A DNA stretch of 64,000 nt, taken from the NCBI GenBank assembly GCA_021399435.1, contig JAJTUP010000009.1, positions 806,001 to 870,000 of the forward strand, written 5' to 3'. Under the pieces are notes generated by a model. It saw only the letters and a program-made list of their open reading frames with translations. It was not told the origin of the DNA and did not search any database. Source of the DNA: Diaporthe sp. PMI_573. Its lineage: Eukaryota; Ascomycota; Sordariomycetes; Diaporthales; Diaporthaceae. This document shows, piece after piece, positions 9,985-21,822 of the stretch; positions within the stretch are counted from its first letter, which is position 1, and every line of letters starts with the position of its first letter. A program made the position numbers and the translations under genes.

Positions 9985-11944
9985 ATGTCCTCGTCCTTGT
10001 CCTTGGTCTACGGACCACGCTCTCCTCCCCTTTGGAACAAAACACTGGCCGATTTGATCCATGAACAAGTATCCAAATATGCGGATCGAGAAGCGGTTGT
10101 TGTTCCTTGGCAATCAACCCGTCTAACATATGGTAGACTCGGGCAACGCAGCGCCTTGTTGGCCAAGTGTCTACTGGGCGGGGGCCTAAAACGCGGTCAC
10201 TGTGTGGGCATCATGGCTGGGAATTGTTACCAGTATCTAGAGATCTTCCTTGGAGCCGGGCGTATCGGCTGTCCCGTCGCTGTGTTTAACAACACATTCT
10301 CGCCTCGAGAATTGAAGGCAATGATTGAGCGCACCGGTTCGTACCGAAACACCCAGAGAATACCATAACATGTGCTAATGAGTCACCGACAAAGATTGCA
10401 AGATGATCTTCATGGCCCCAGAGGTTGGTACCAGAAGTCTCGAGGGCCATCTGCGGATGATACTGGACGCTCCCCGAGGAGAGCTTCCAATTCGCCTCTT
10501 GGTTCTTCTGGCGGAAATTCTGCCTCCCACGACGAGAACCAAATGCCAGACCTACAATGAGTATATGGGTTCCATAGAGGCTGGTTTTGTGAGCGACTCT
10601 GTCTTGAGCAGGGCTGAGCGCAGGGTGGCGCCTTCGGACGTAGTGAACTTCTCGTTTACCTCAGGTGAGGTTCAACCATCCTGATGCTGAAAATGAGCGG
10701 AGAATATTGACACAAGAACAGGGACAACTGGACTCTCAAAAGCAGCCGCCCTCACCAATAAGTCCGTCCCTCCCCTTGAAAATCGAGTTCTCTGTTGAAC
10801 TAACATCATATCACTCTTCAAGCAACATCATCAATAATGGTCGCTATCTCGGCCTTGCTATGCAACTTACAAAAGAGGACGTCGTGTGTTGCCCGCCGCC
10901 GTTGTTCCACGCCTTTGGGCTTGTCATAGGCTTCCTGACATCGTTTTGCCACGGCAGCAAGATCATCTTTCCAGCCCCAACATTTGACGCAAGTGCGGCT
11001 GTCAACGCCCTGGTCCAGGAAAAGACCACAGCACTGCTCGGCGTGCCGTCTATGTTCTTGGCCATCCTCGAGGAACTCAAGAAGACACCCCGGCGCATCG
11101 AGACGGTACGCACCGGAGTAGCTGGGGGCTCAGCAGTTTCCCCGGTCCTGATACGTCGGCTGGAACAGGAGATGGGCCTCCCACACATGCTTTCCGCGTA
11201 TGGCATGACTGAAACCGGCCCGGTGACCTTCATCACCTCGATCGAGGACACCCGGAGCAATACTCTCGGCACCGTGGGGCAAGTACTTCCACACTTCGCC
11301 GCGAAAGTCGTGGATGGCGAGGACAATATCGTGCCACGTGGGACGCGGGGCCATATCTGCACGAGCGGGTATGGGCTGCAGCAAGGTTACTGGAGGGACG
11401 AGGCCCAAACAGCACAGGCTATGAGGCCAGACGCGGACGGAGTGGTGTGGATGTATACTGGCGACGAAGGCTTTCTTGATCAAGCCGGATATATGCATAT
11501 CACTGGCCGGATCAAGGACATAATTATTCGAGGCAAGTCTTCTTTCCTTCCAATTAAACAACCCTCTCGACATTGGCTGAGCGTAATCTGACACCTTTTG
11601 TAGGTGGTGAGAACATATCACCTATTGAGATTGAGGACCGTCTGCTTGAACACCCTAGCGTCAAGGAATGCTGTGTCGTAGGCCTAGAGGATTCTCTGTA
11701 CGGCGAGGTGGTGTCCTGCTTCCTGGGAAGTGCTGGGGGGATGCGACCAGCTGACCAGGAGATCCAATCCTGGGTGACGGCAGAAATGGATCACACCAAG
11801 GCTCCTCGTTACATCTTCTGGCTCGGAGAACCGGACGTTGGTGAAGAGCTGCCGAAGACAGGCAGCGGGAAGTACCAGAAGCACTTGATACGTGCTATAG
11901 GTGATGAGTTAGTGAAGAGTCGTAATGTCCGGGCGAAGTTATGA
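9985..11944 (+). CDS. AMP-binding acyl-CoA synthetase/ligase, peroxisomal type
   Basis: Activates a carboxylic acid with ATP and couples it to coenzyme A through an acyl-adenylate; 570 residues. Five exons: 9985-10336, 10395-10664, 10722-10761, 10823-11532, 11604-11944. The tiny third exon restores the phosphate-binding motif SGTTGLSKAAALT. The later exons carry AYGMTETGPV (near 346), YTGDEGFLD (near 433), the hinge GRIKDIIIRGGENISP, and the C-terminal catalytic lysine segment LPKTGSGKYQK (near 541). The protein ends in AKL, a type-1 peroxisomal targeting signal. Intron 4 starts with GC, not GT (see findings). The fatty or aromatic substrate cannot be told from sequence; fatty acid or coumarate-type ligases are both possible. 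No biosynthetic neighbours support a cluster. Confidence 0.88.
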
Positions 11945-13084
11945 GTGAGCGATGGAGAACACACAGCTCACGATGAATGGGCAAGACATTCATGGTAAGT
12001 TCAGCTCAAGTGCCGCAGTTGATAAATAGGATGAGACCTATCTGGGTAAATAGATAGAGGCAGCACTGTACACTCAACAAGACGGATGGAATTCTTCGAA
12101 GCACAAAACATTGAAGTTGTGGGAGACGTCGAGAAGGTTGGAAGGGTGCCAGTGCGATGATTCGGGACTTTCGTTTAGTGCAGCTTCTAGCACTATCGAA
12201 ACGGTGGGACTTCAATCGTGTGATTTTCGAAGCTGCCTTAGAATTCGAACACTTCTCAATTGTACCTACATTTTCGACAATGGCAAGTGTCTCTCTTTGG
12301 CGTGCTGTAATGATATAAATGTAAAATGGGCACCTGCGGGTGATCCTGGGACTCTTTAAGCGGGCCTAGTTCTTCAGGGTGAGGCTTTAACCGGCCATCT
12401 GGGGACCTCGGGAGCTGTCGACGAGGTGGACAAGCAATGATCCAGCTCACCGGATCCGGATCCATATTCTTGTCTGGAGAAGCCGAGCGTGCCTGAAACC
12501 TTTGTACGGGAATATATGAGTAGAGCGTGAGGACTCAGATAGTTGCCATCCCAAACCTTGAACTCATATTCATTGCTGATTGACTCACTCGAGCGGCGGC
12601 GGGACACTATTCAAGGTCAATGCCGCACCCAGATCCCGAGTAGAGAATTGTCTCCATCGCACTGGCTCCCCCAACCACTGGCAAGCACTGGCTAGCAGCC
12701 AAAGCGTTTATCCCCCACCCCCACAACCCACCCGCCATGGGTGGCTCCAGCTTCCGCGGAACGTGGGACGGCACAACGAGGGGCAAAGTTGATGCGATGT
12801 CTGCCGAGCCGGCGCCGGCACCGCGACTTTTGACGATGCCGCGTCGTCCCGTACAAATATTATTTCCAACCGAACTACTTCTTCCTTCCTAGGCTTTTCA
12901 TCTTTTCTCACCCTGTCATCCTGCATATGTGACCTGTGATTTCGAATTCTGTCGTCGAGATTTGTACAGACAGTCCTCCAAAGTGAAGCTCTCCAACCTC
13001 ACCCGCCCTCTGTCCGGGCTCAGTCGCCGACTCCGTCTCCCACAGCCGACGAGCTCCGCGGGCTTCAGCACGAGCGCCGCCAGG
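11945..13084. other. Intergenic stretch before the muconate cyclase gene
   Basis: No separate gene is supported. A frame contiguous with the muconate cyclase is open upstream of its ATG from 12893 and reads like a mitochondrial presequence, but it has no ATG of its own (see findings). The rest should be promoter and 5' untranslated DNA. Confidence 0.45.
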
Positions 13085-14347
13085 ATGGGGCTGCACCACC
13101 TTATGATCGGGACGTGGACTCCCCCAGGAGCCATCTTCACCGTGCAGTTCGACGATGAGAAGCTCGAATTGAAACTCATCAAGAGGACCGAGATCCCCAA
13201 GGACGAGCCGATATCATGGATGACCTTTGACGTGAGCTGCCCACTCAATTGCCGTCCAATCTCATCCAGCAAGGGCTCAATTGAATTCCTCGCGGATCAT
13301 ACTGACGAGACATCGTCCAACAGCACCAGAAAAAGAACCTCTATGGGTCTGCCATGAAGAAATGGTCCAGCTTCGCAGTCAAGAGCCCGACTGAGATCAT
13401 CCACGAGGCCTCACACCCAATGGGCGGAGACCGTACGTCTCGTCTCTGTTGTGTGCTTCTCTCACTTCCCCATCCTCACTGACCCTTTCCAAACAGCCAA
13501 GGCAAATGACGCCACGACCAACACACGCGCCATCTTCCTCCTGGCGGCCAAGAAGCCGCCATACAACGTCTACGCGAACCCCTTCTACAACCACGCGGGC
13601 TACGGCAACGTCTTCAACGTCTCGCCCACGGGCGCCCTCGCCGCCAACTCCCAGAACTACCCCTTCCAGCCCAACACGGGCATCCACGGCTCCGTCTTCG
13701 ACCCGGACGAGTCGCACCTCTACTCGGCCGACCTGACCGCCAACAAGCTGTGGACCCACCGCAAGGACCCGGCCACGGGCGAGCTGACCCTCGTCGGCAG
13801 CGTCGACGCCCCCTCACCAGGCGACCACCCGCGCTGGGTGGCCATGCACCCGACAGGCAACTACCTCTACGCCCTGATGGAGGCCGGCAACCGCCTCTGC
13901 GAGTACGTCATCGACCCTGCCACGCGGATGCCAGTGTACACGCACCACTCGTACCCGCTGATCCCACCGGGGACGGAGCCCACCCGGGACCGGGAGACGG
14001 GCAAGGGCCTGTACCGCTCCGACGTGTGCGCCGTCAGCTTCTCGGGCCGGTACCTGTTCGCCACGAGCCGCGCCAACAAGTTCGACCTGACGGGCTACAT
14101 CGCCGCCTTCCGGCTGCGCGACTGCGGCAGCATCGAGGAGCAGATCTGCCTCAACCCGACCCCGACCAGTGGCGGCCACTCCAACGCCGTCGCCCCTTGC
14201 GACTGGAGCGACGAGTGGCTCGCCCTCACTGACGACCAGGAGGGCTGGGTCGAGGTTTATCGGTGGAAGGACGAGTTCCTCGTGCGCGTCGCCAGGACCC
14301 GTATCCAGGAGCCCGGGTTCGGCATGAACGCCATTTGGTATGATTGA
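13085..14347 (+). CDS. 3-carboxy-cis,cis-muconate cyclase (lactonizing enzyme)
   Basis: Converts 3-carboxy-cis,cis-muconate to its lactone in the fungal beta-ketoadipate pathway (protocatechuate branch), part of aromatic compound breakdown. 368 residues from exons 13085-13231, 13324-13432 and 13497-14347, joined by GTGAGC and GTACGT introns. The reading starts LHHLMIGTWTPPGAIFTVQF and ends EPGFGMNAIWYD. It follows the Neurospora crassa enzyme closely throughout, including HPRWVAMHPTGNYLYALME and TPTSGGHSNAV. The fold is a seven-bladed beta-propeller, unrelated to the bacterial enzyme. The ATG at 13085 matches the family start. No other beta-ketoadipate gene is nearby. It converges on the CNNM gene, about 570 bases away. 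Confidence 0.93.
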
Positions 14348-14915
14348 GTCGGCGCTAGAGATGGTAGAGGGTTTGAACACACAAGTTTTTATATACTTCG
14401 AAAATAGACAAGAGATTACGTCCAATGCACTGGCAACTGTGTATCTGGCCCGGCTGACTGGCCGACCGTATCGCGACGGGGCATGATCCTATCTGAGCAC
14501 TTACACATGTGTATGGAGGATCGTTCTTGGCCCAAAAGGGTCCAAGACAAGCGACCAGTAAGCAGAACTCAGTAACCACATCATTCTTGGTCGTCACAAT
14601 GTGGATCGGCGAATTGGACAGACGGCTTGAAACAGACAGCGTAAATGTCAATTCCGATGCTCCAAAAAGACCACCCTAATAGTGATACACGATATCTTTG
14701 CTAAACACCTACAAGTCTGCAGTAATCCATTTTACCAATGCTGGAAATAACTTTGTGTTCGTTCCTGTGCCACCGATCCCATGAGAAAGGGTATGTAGTC
14801 GGTGTTCTGGTCCCCCCTCTCGCCCTCCAAACAAGAAAGTCAAGCCATCAGGGGGCTCTTATAATTTTCACCCTATGCTGTCCGTATACCGAGGCGAGCT
14901 CCAGAGCCAGCTCCC
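14348..14915. other. Convergent 3' spacer
   Basis: Lies between the stop codons of two convergent genes. It should hold both 3' untranslated regions and polyadenylation sites; no gene is seen. Confidence 0.6.
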
Positions 14916-17471
14916 CTACTTGCCGCCCTTTCTCTTCTTCCTGCGGTTGTTCTTCTTCTTGTTGCTGCTGCCGCCGCCGTTGCCGTTACCGCTGGCCTGG
15001 GTAGTCGTGTTCGAAGCCTCCGCCTCGGCGGCACCTGACACCGCCGGGCTGTTGGCACCGCTTGCGTTCTCATCACCCTCTGTTGATGGGGACGCATGCG
15101 ACTCAAGGTTCAGGTTGGACCGGCTGGCGCTCTTAGACCCGCCCTGCTCCTCCTCATCTTCGTTGCTGCTGGTCGTCTCCAACACAACCTTGCGGATGCC
15201 TCTGGACTCCACAATGTTCTCTGTGATACTGCCGCTACGGGCAAAGAGATTACTCCGGTGTGAGTATGGGCTTGTTTGGTCCGCCGGGGCCAGCTCGCTG
15301 CCCGAACCCGAGCTCTTGGAGTGCAGCTCCTGTTGCGGTTGCGGGGGCTGTGCCGTCACTGCTGCGTAGCTGTACTGCGGTGCCGTCTCAGTGGTCTGGA
15401 CACCCTTGGTCGCTGTGTCATCCGAGTCTGCCTTGGCAGGCGAGTTGTTTTCAACACTTCGAGATAGAGGCGACTGTCCGGTGGCGCCGTACTTCTGGGC
15501 CAGGGCTTGTGCACCATCCTTGGGTGTGAGTGCCGGCCGCAGCAGGGATGTCGTTTCGTCGTTGTCCTCCTCGTCGTTCTCGACCCGCGGCTCTTCCCGT
15601 ATGACCTGCTCGGCCACCGGCGGTGGGCTCGGTCGTGGCGCGTCATGAACGACAACGCCGGGCTTGACCTTGACCGTGGTAGATTTTGTAGCCTTAGGGT
15701 TGGAGGCTGGGTTGGACGGGCCGAGGTGCTTCAGATGCTGTCTTATGTCATTGTAGCTTGCCCTCACCGGAACATTCTCCATCCTGCCGTCGATGCCGGC
15801 CGAGGCGCGCCGCAACAGGAACGTGCCTGGCATGGGACTGCCACTGTTGGACCGTTCGGGGGCATCACCCGCTTCGGTCGCCGAGTTGTATCTCCTCTTC
15901 CGGGCTTCATAGTTGTCTGCGGAGTCCTCCTCGCCGACCTTTGTGTCCTCACTAGATTTGCTGTCGTTTCCATCTGCCCCAGGGTGGCCGTGGGACAGTC
16001 GTCGTTGGTACCGGGCCTTGGGTGCCGGGGCCATGCGTCGGATGGCCTTGTGGACATCGATGTACACATCGGACTCGTCAATGATCTCCCTGTAGAGATA
16101 GACATTGTCAATCAAATCAAGTTCACGTACTCTTTCAACCCAGAATGAGGGAGGTCGGTGGGGAAAGGGAAACTTACTCTCCAATCAACTCCTCGATAAC
16201 GTCCTCCAGGGTGACCACGCCGAGGGCACCGTGATCGTCACCTGGGGCATCGGAAACCAGGACCATGTGTGACTTGCCCTCCTGGAAGAAGTTGATGATG
16301 TCGAGACAGCTCGTCTCAGGACGTGTCTCGGGCAGGGTGGCCAGGGGGAAATCCCTGACCTTCTTGCCGTCTTCAGGGTCGTAGGTGATGAGAATCTTGA
16401 CCAGGAGCATTCCTATGAAATTGGTCTGGTTCCCGGCCTCGTGGATGGGAATACGCGAGTAGCCAGCAGACAGAATCATGTCGATCTTCTCCTCATCCAG
16501 TACGGTATCCTCGGACATGATGAAGACGTCGTCCATGGGGGTCATCACGTCGTGGACGGGCTTCTCCTTGAGCTCGAGGACCGCGCCGATGATTGTGATC
16601 TCATCTTCGTTGAGGCGCTGGGCCGCTGGGCCCATGGTGTGATGGAGAGTGACCAGGGTCTTGAGCCCGCTTTTCTTGTAGACGGTGCCGTGGTCTTCGC
16701 CCAGGACCCAGTCGAGGAGCTTCGCGGTGGGCCAGGCAACCGGTGCCATCAGATACATCATGAGGAGGACAGGCTTGGACATGTAGCCACCGATGGCAAG
16801 ACCGTAACGGACACAGATAGACTGAGGGACGACCTCTCCGAAGATGACTAGAAAAAAAGAGAGCAATGGTCAGCATATCCTGTTCGTATACATGCGCCAT
16901 GATTTCGGACGGTGTCAAGACAACTTACCGATCAAGACAGTAGAACCGACAACGGCAGCCACTCCTCCACCAAGACACCGGTCCAGAACAACAGGCAGGG
17001 TCTGTCGGATACTGTCAGCAAAGGCGTCTTCACGTACTTGCCCAGCCCAGAGCTTCACGCCAAGAGCTGAAAATGTGGACGCGAGGGGCGTACCTCGTTG
17101 ACAATGACATTACTGAGGAGCAGGGTCACGAGGACCCAATGCTTCCCCTTATCGAGCAGGCGCAGGACGCGGCCGGCATTCTTCTGCTGGGGCTCTGTGG
17201 GATCCTGGGAGATGACCTGGAGGTAGACGCTGTCCTGGCCCATGAGGGCGATGGTCAATCCGGCGAAGGCGCCGCCGAGCAGGACTAGGAAGATGGAGAT
17301 GGTGAAGAGGACCCAGAACTCGCCGCCCTCCTCCTCGTTGCCATCGTGCAGCTCGTCTAGGATGCTGATGGGTGCGGCAGAAGCGACGCCGAGGGTGAAG
17401 ACGGCCCTGGACAGCCCGAGGATGGCTGGGCGGAAGGCCATCAGCGGGTGGGTTCGGGGGTTTTGCCTCAT
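14916..17471 (-). CDS. MAM3: CNNM/Mam3-type membrane protein (DUF21 plus CBS pair)
   Basis: Likely vacuolar or plasma-membrane protein of metal ion homeostasis. Yeast Mam3 and animal CNNM proteins affect magnesium, manganese or other metal handling; direct transport is debated. 764 residues from exons 17471-17094, 17001-16929, 16847-16178 and 16089-14916. A hydrophobic start (signal or first membrane segment) precedes the DUF21 transmembrane region, which includes the conserved segments [28 protein letters not shown] and [15 protein letters not shown]. Two CBS motifs follow: [12 protein letters not shown], then [21 protein letters not shown]. The acidic, serine-rich tail of about 390 residues is probably disordered. 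It ends in a lysine/arginine-rich cluster ([14 protein letters not shown]). The upstream interval is long and pyrimidine-patterned, consistent with a long 5' leader. Confidence 0.9.
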
Positions 17472-19174
17472 GGTTGCAGACGGTGGGAGCGTCGTCCGAT
17501 GACGCGCTGTGGTATATGGGGGCTCGTCAACTGCTTCGGTCCGTCCTGCAAATGAAACTTGTCAGTGTCACTGGCCGTAGAAAGATCGCAGCCCTCGGTG
17601 CCAGGGCCCAAGTCGCAGTGGCAGTGCCGCTATAGTCAGAAAGGGTAGACTGGTCGGTGGTGCGTGCGGAACAGAGCTCCTGGCGGAATCGAGGCAAGAT
17701 GGGATGATTGGACTGGTGATAACTCACCCCTCAAATGATGCCTCCAAAAACGGGGCAGTGACCAGAGAGTGAAGATTGAGAAACCAATCCACACCAAAGC
17801 AAGCAGGAAAACAAGCAGGGGGAAGGGTTGGTGGTGGTTGTGGTGAGGACGGAGGAAGACGAAGCTCGAGAAAATATCTCGCGTGTGCAGGTGGGATCGT
17901 GTGCACCGGAGGTGTTCGTAGGTAGCGTGATAAGCAAGAGCAGGTCCCTGGTCAAAAAACTGGCAGCTTGAACCCTACAGGTGCTGCACCCTGGCAAGCC
18001 TCGCAGCCTGGGCTGGTGTATGGTGAACTGTCTGTGTGGGGGAGGGAGGCGGTTCGGTGGGTCTTGCAGGCTCACCTGTGGGTTAGGGACGGTCAGTGCT
18101 TGTGTGTGCCGTCAGTTGCGGCTGGTGGGGAGCTCCACCGTCACCTACCGTATCTGCAGCCAGTACTGTGTGTCTCTCTTTCTTTTGCTTTGCCGCGGAG
18201 CTCGAGCTTCTTGGTGCTCTCGGTGCAAAGCCAACTGAGCCATTGACGCGCTACACCCGATGGCAGTGACAGGGGAGGGCCCCTGCCGACGAACGATGAC
18301 GCCAATCAACCGGCAGGTCACAGTACCTGATAGGCCTGTGATTTATTTAGCGGCTTCAGCGGAATTGACTTTCACAACTTTCGGTCTGGCCTGGGCGCAG
18401 TTCCCTGGTACTGCCATACACAGCACTGTGGCACACATGCTGTGCTATCTTTTGTGGTGTGGGTATGCAGACCACAACATGGTCTGACTGGCGGCAGCCG
18501 AGACACACAATAATGGGTCTATTTTCTTGTCCATACAATTTTTACTTCCTTTTCCCGTGCAACGTGTTGTGCGTGCGATAGCGCTGCGTTGCTCTGTGCA
18601 CTGTTTGCGTGGTACAGGCTCGGCCACGGAAATTGAGGCTCGAGTCGACCAGGCCCAAGACTCGACGGGATGCTGCTTGTCCGAAATTGGAATTGCTGAC
18701 GGTGCATAGATAGAACTCATATTGCGAGGCAGACACCATCGTCAGCCATCCTGTTGTGCCACCCACACCGTGCCTATGCCGTGTCTTGGCCTGGGGCCCA
18801 CCATGTGCAGTGTCTACTCGTATTGGTCCACCATCGCGATTCAACAACTCGACTGCAGCCACATCACATGTCCTCCTACCTTTGGCATGGCAGGGCCGTC
18901 CTTGGATGCGTCCAGGATTCATTGCTTTTTTACACGCCGTATGAACTCCGCGAGTTGCGCGGCCAGGTGTATAGAAAGGGAGTAAGACGAGACCATGCAT
19001 AGGGACTCATTGACACTATCGCCGAGGAGATGAATTTGATCCTTTAATCCCACATCCCGACACCCGTGAAGAAGCCGGCAGAATTCTTAGAGCAACGACA
19101 ACATGGCACCGTCTCCTCTATTTTTGACCGTCTTGGGCACACTAGACCAGATCTAGTGTAAAGGTTCACCACTC
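17472..19174. other. Gene-free stretch between CNNM and phosphoglycerate dehydrogenase genes
   Basis: About 1.7 kb with no supported gene. The left part is upstream of the CNNM gene and may carry a 5' leader intron. The right part is downstream of the phosphoglycerate dehydrogenase gene. Short frames on both strands are without domains. Confidence 0.5.
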
Positions 19175-20923
19175 TTAGAGCCTCACGAGGTTGACATTCA
19201 GGATGCCCTCGGCCCGTCCCAGGTCCTCGAGCACCTCCTTGGTGACCTCCCCGTCAACCCCGAGGATCATCAACGCCTCGTTGCCTCCCTTCCTCTTCTT
19301 CACGCCCGCACTGCCGTCCCCAGCCGCCGTAGGCACCGCCACCTTCTTGTCCAGCGACGCCACCTGCATGAACGTGACATTAATCCCGAACCGCCCCAGG
19401 ATCATGCCCACGTTCCCAACCTTGCCCGGCTCGTCGTAGTTGTGCAGCACCAGCAGCGTGCCCTCGGGCGCGAAGCTGCACGTGAACCGGTCCAGCCGGC
19501 TGATCTGCACCTCCGCCCCGTTCACGTAGCCCTCGATCACCTGCTCCCCGCCGTCGTCGCCCCCGCCGCCGTTCTGCGACGACCGCAGCGTCACCAGCGA
19601 CGCGTAGACCATCTCCTCCCTGCCGCCCTCGCGCGCGTGCGTCTCGTTGATGGCGATGCCCTTGTCCTTGGCGATCAGGCTCGCGTTGACGATGTTGACG
19701 TCCCGGCCCCCGCTGTCGCTGATGCTGCTGGTCAGGCCCTTGACGAGCGCCGCGTACAGCGGCCGCGTGTTGGACACGCCGGCCAGCTCGCCCTGATAGC
19801 GAAGCTCGAACCGGCGCCCGCCGATCATCCCGCCGCGCCGGCCCACAAAATGCTGCGTGTACAGCCCGCCCATCCGCTCCACCAGCCGCACGTATGGCTG
19901 CAGCTTGCGGTACTCCTCCGGCAGGATCAGCGGAGCGTTGACCGCGGCCGTGGGCAGGCCGCCGCGTAGCACCTCCACCACCTGCGTGCACACGTCCAGC
20001 GAGACGTTCTCCTGCGCCTCGACTGTCGAGGCGCCCAGGTGAGGGGTCGCAACGCACTTCGGGTGCTGCGAAAGCTTCTCGGCTGTTGAGCCGGGCTTCG
20101 GAGGCTCGCTGGTGAAGACGTCGATGCCGGCCCCGGCGATCCAACCCTCATCCAGCGCCTTGACGAGCGCCTCCTCGTTGTAGATACCGCCCCTTGCGAC
20201 GTTGAGCACCCTCGCCGTCTTCTTCATCAGCTGGAACTCTTTCTCTCCCAGCAGGTTCAGAGTACTGGCGATCAGCGGCGTGTGGATCGTGAGGAAGTCA
20301 ACCTGCGGCAGCATCTCCTCGAGCGAGCCCACCGTCTCCACCCCGTTCTGCCTCGCGACATCCGCACTCATGTACGGGTCAACGCCCACAACCTTCATCC
20401 CCAGCCCGATTGCCATACGCGCGACCTTCATCCCGACCTTACCCAGCCCCACGATCCCCAGCACCTTTCGCGCAACCTCGACACCTACCAGCTTGCTCCG
20501 CTCCCACCGCCCAGCCTTGACGCCCGCGTCCGCCCTTCCCACGTTGCGTGCCGTGGCCAGAAGCAGTGCGATGGAGTGTTCCGCAGCCGCGACGATATTT
20601 CCTGCAGGTGAGTTAACCACAATGATGCCGTGCGCCGTCGCAGCCTCCACATCGATATTATCGACGCCCACGCCCGCCCTGGCCACGACCCGGAGCCCGC
20701 CGGCCGCCGCGAGCACCTCCGCAGTGACCTTGGTCTCGGAACGGACGATGAGTGCCTGGTACGACGGGATCAGCGACAAGAGGGCCGCCGGGTCCAGGCC
20801 CGGCCGCACGTCGACGTCGAAGTGCGCTTCCTGCAGCAGCGAGAGCCCATCGGCCGAGACCTTCTCCGGGACGAGAATACGGGGGACCGTGCCGTTGGTA
20901 TGTCCTGTTGCGGATGGTGCCAT
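19175..20923 (-). CDS. D-3-phosphoglycerate dehydrogenase
   Basis: Catalyses the first step of the phosphorylated serine pathway, oxidising 3-phosphoglycerate with NAD. A single uninterrupted exon of 582 residues, the length of the long (type 1) enzymes. Substrate-binding segments lie at 84-94 (GVGVDNIDVEA) and the nucleotide-binding GLGKVG at 159-164. The catalytic arginine is in NVARGG (241-246), the glutamate in TSEPP near 273 and the histidine in TPHLGAS at 295. An intervening ASB domain follows, then a C-terminal ACT domain (from about 505, FTCSFAPEGTLLVLHNYDEPG) that in relatives binds serine or other amino acids for feedback control. Two low-complexity inserts (NGGGGDDGGE, and the AGDGSAGVKKRKGGN stretch inside the ACT domain) are unusual and probably surface loops. 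G+C-rich third positions indicate high codon bias. Confidence 0.94.
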   Translation of the reverse strand: MAPSATGHTNGTVPRILVPEKVSADGLSLLQEAHFDVDVRPGLDPAALLSLIPSYQALIVRSETKVTAEVLAAAGGLRVVARAGVGVDNIDVEAATAHGIIVVNSPAGNIVAAAEHSIALLLATARNVGRADAGVKAGRWERSKLVGVEVARKVLGIVGLGKVGMKVARMAIGLGMKVVGVDPYMSADVARQNGVETVGSLEEMLPQVDFLTIHTPLIASTLNLLGEKEFQLMKKTARVLNVARGGIYNEEALVKALDEGWIAGAGIDVFTSEPPKPGSTAEKLSQHPKCVATPHLGASTVEAQENVSLDVCTQVVEVLRGGLPTAAVNAPLILPEEYRKLQPYVRLVERMGGLYTQHFVGRRGGMIGGRRFELRYQGELAGVSNTRPLYAALVKGLTSSISDSGGRDVNIVNASLIAKDKGIAINETHAREGGREEMVYASLVTLRSSQNGGGGDDGGEQVIEGYVNGAEVQISRLDRFTCSFAPEGTLLVLHNYDEPGKVGNVGMILGRFGINVTFMQVASLDKKVAVPTAAGDGSAGVKKRKGGNEALMILGVDGEVTKEVLEDLGRAEGILNVNLVRL

Positions 20924-21822
20924 GGTGACAGTGAACTTGCGTTGCTGTTGTTCAGACGTGTGTGTTGGGGTAACGTATGGGTTATGTTTTGTGTTGAGGT
21001 CGGGGCGACAGCAAGCTTCAGATGAATTTTCTTGTATACTCTGTAGACGGCAGACAGCAGACAGCTTGTAGGCAGGTCAATTGTATGCCCAATGGCATAA
21101 AAGAGCAACCTAAGGGGGGGGGAAGAAGAAGTATGGAGATGTGCAAAGAGAAGGAAACTCCGGCCTCGTGAAAAAGACCACCGTAGCCTTGACTTTCCTT
21201 ACTGAACGCCACGTTCAACGGCATGCACGGATGAGCAATAACATCGTCTAACAGCTCCCCCGAGCTACGAGGGAAGCCGCTGCGACCAAGTGAGGGGAGC
21301 CTATAGGAAGCATCGAGAAGGTGTGAACGTGCATTTCAACCCGCAACTCAATCGGCGGCCGAGACAATCGGGGCACTGCCCCCCATGCCCGCGCGGAAGC
21401 AACCTTTGGGGAAGCGGCTGCGGGGGGGGGGGCATCCCCTCCCTGTCAGATCACTTCCCTAGCTGCCCAGCTCCTTAGTCTGGCTTCCCCACGGGGTACT
21501 AGTTAATGCAACTCAGGGCCTTTTGAAACGCGGCCGGGCCTTTCAGGCTGATGTGCTGCTGCTCGCCGTCTTGGGGATGGCGTGGGGGAAGCAACAAGTT
21601 GAAGCCTCAGTACTGTGTAAGTGGGCGGACAGGGAGGGCATGTCTTCAGAGTGTGAATCTGACAATGTGCCGACATTTTCTCGTCATTGAGGTCCGTCTT
21701 CCCAGTCTGTGTGACTGAAAACAAAGCCTGTTTATGTACGGGAACGACAGATTGTCGCGAAATACTCCCCCATCCTGACGGAGTGCGGTTCTCTCATGTG
21801 GTAGCAGGATGTCGTCATCCTC
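20924..21822. other. Intergenic stretch
   Basis: Holds the phosphoglycerate dehydrogenase promoter at its left end and the glyoxalase 3' region at its right end. It contains a G tract near 21421-21431. No gene seen. Confidence 0.55.

Noticed and set aside
19380..20144. 254-codon frame inside the phosphoglycerate dehydrogenase gene
   Set aside because: Out-of-phase reading on the same strand, kept open by the high G+C codon bias of the real gene.
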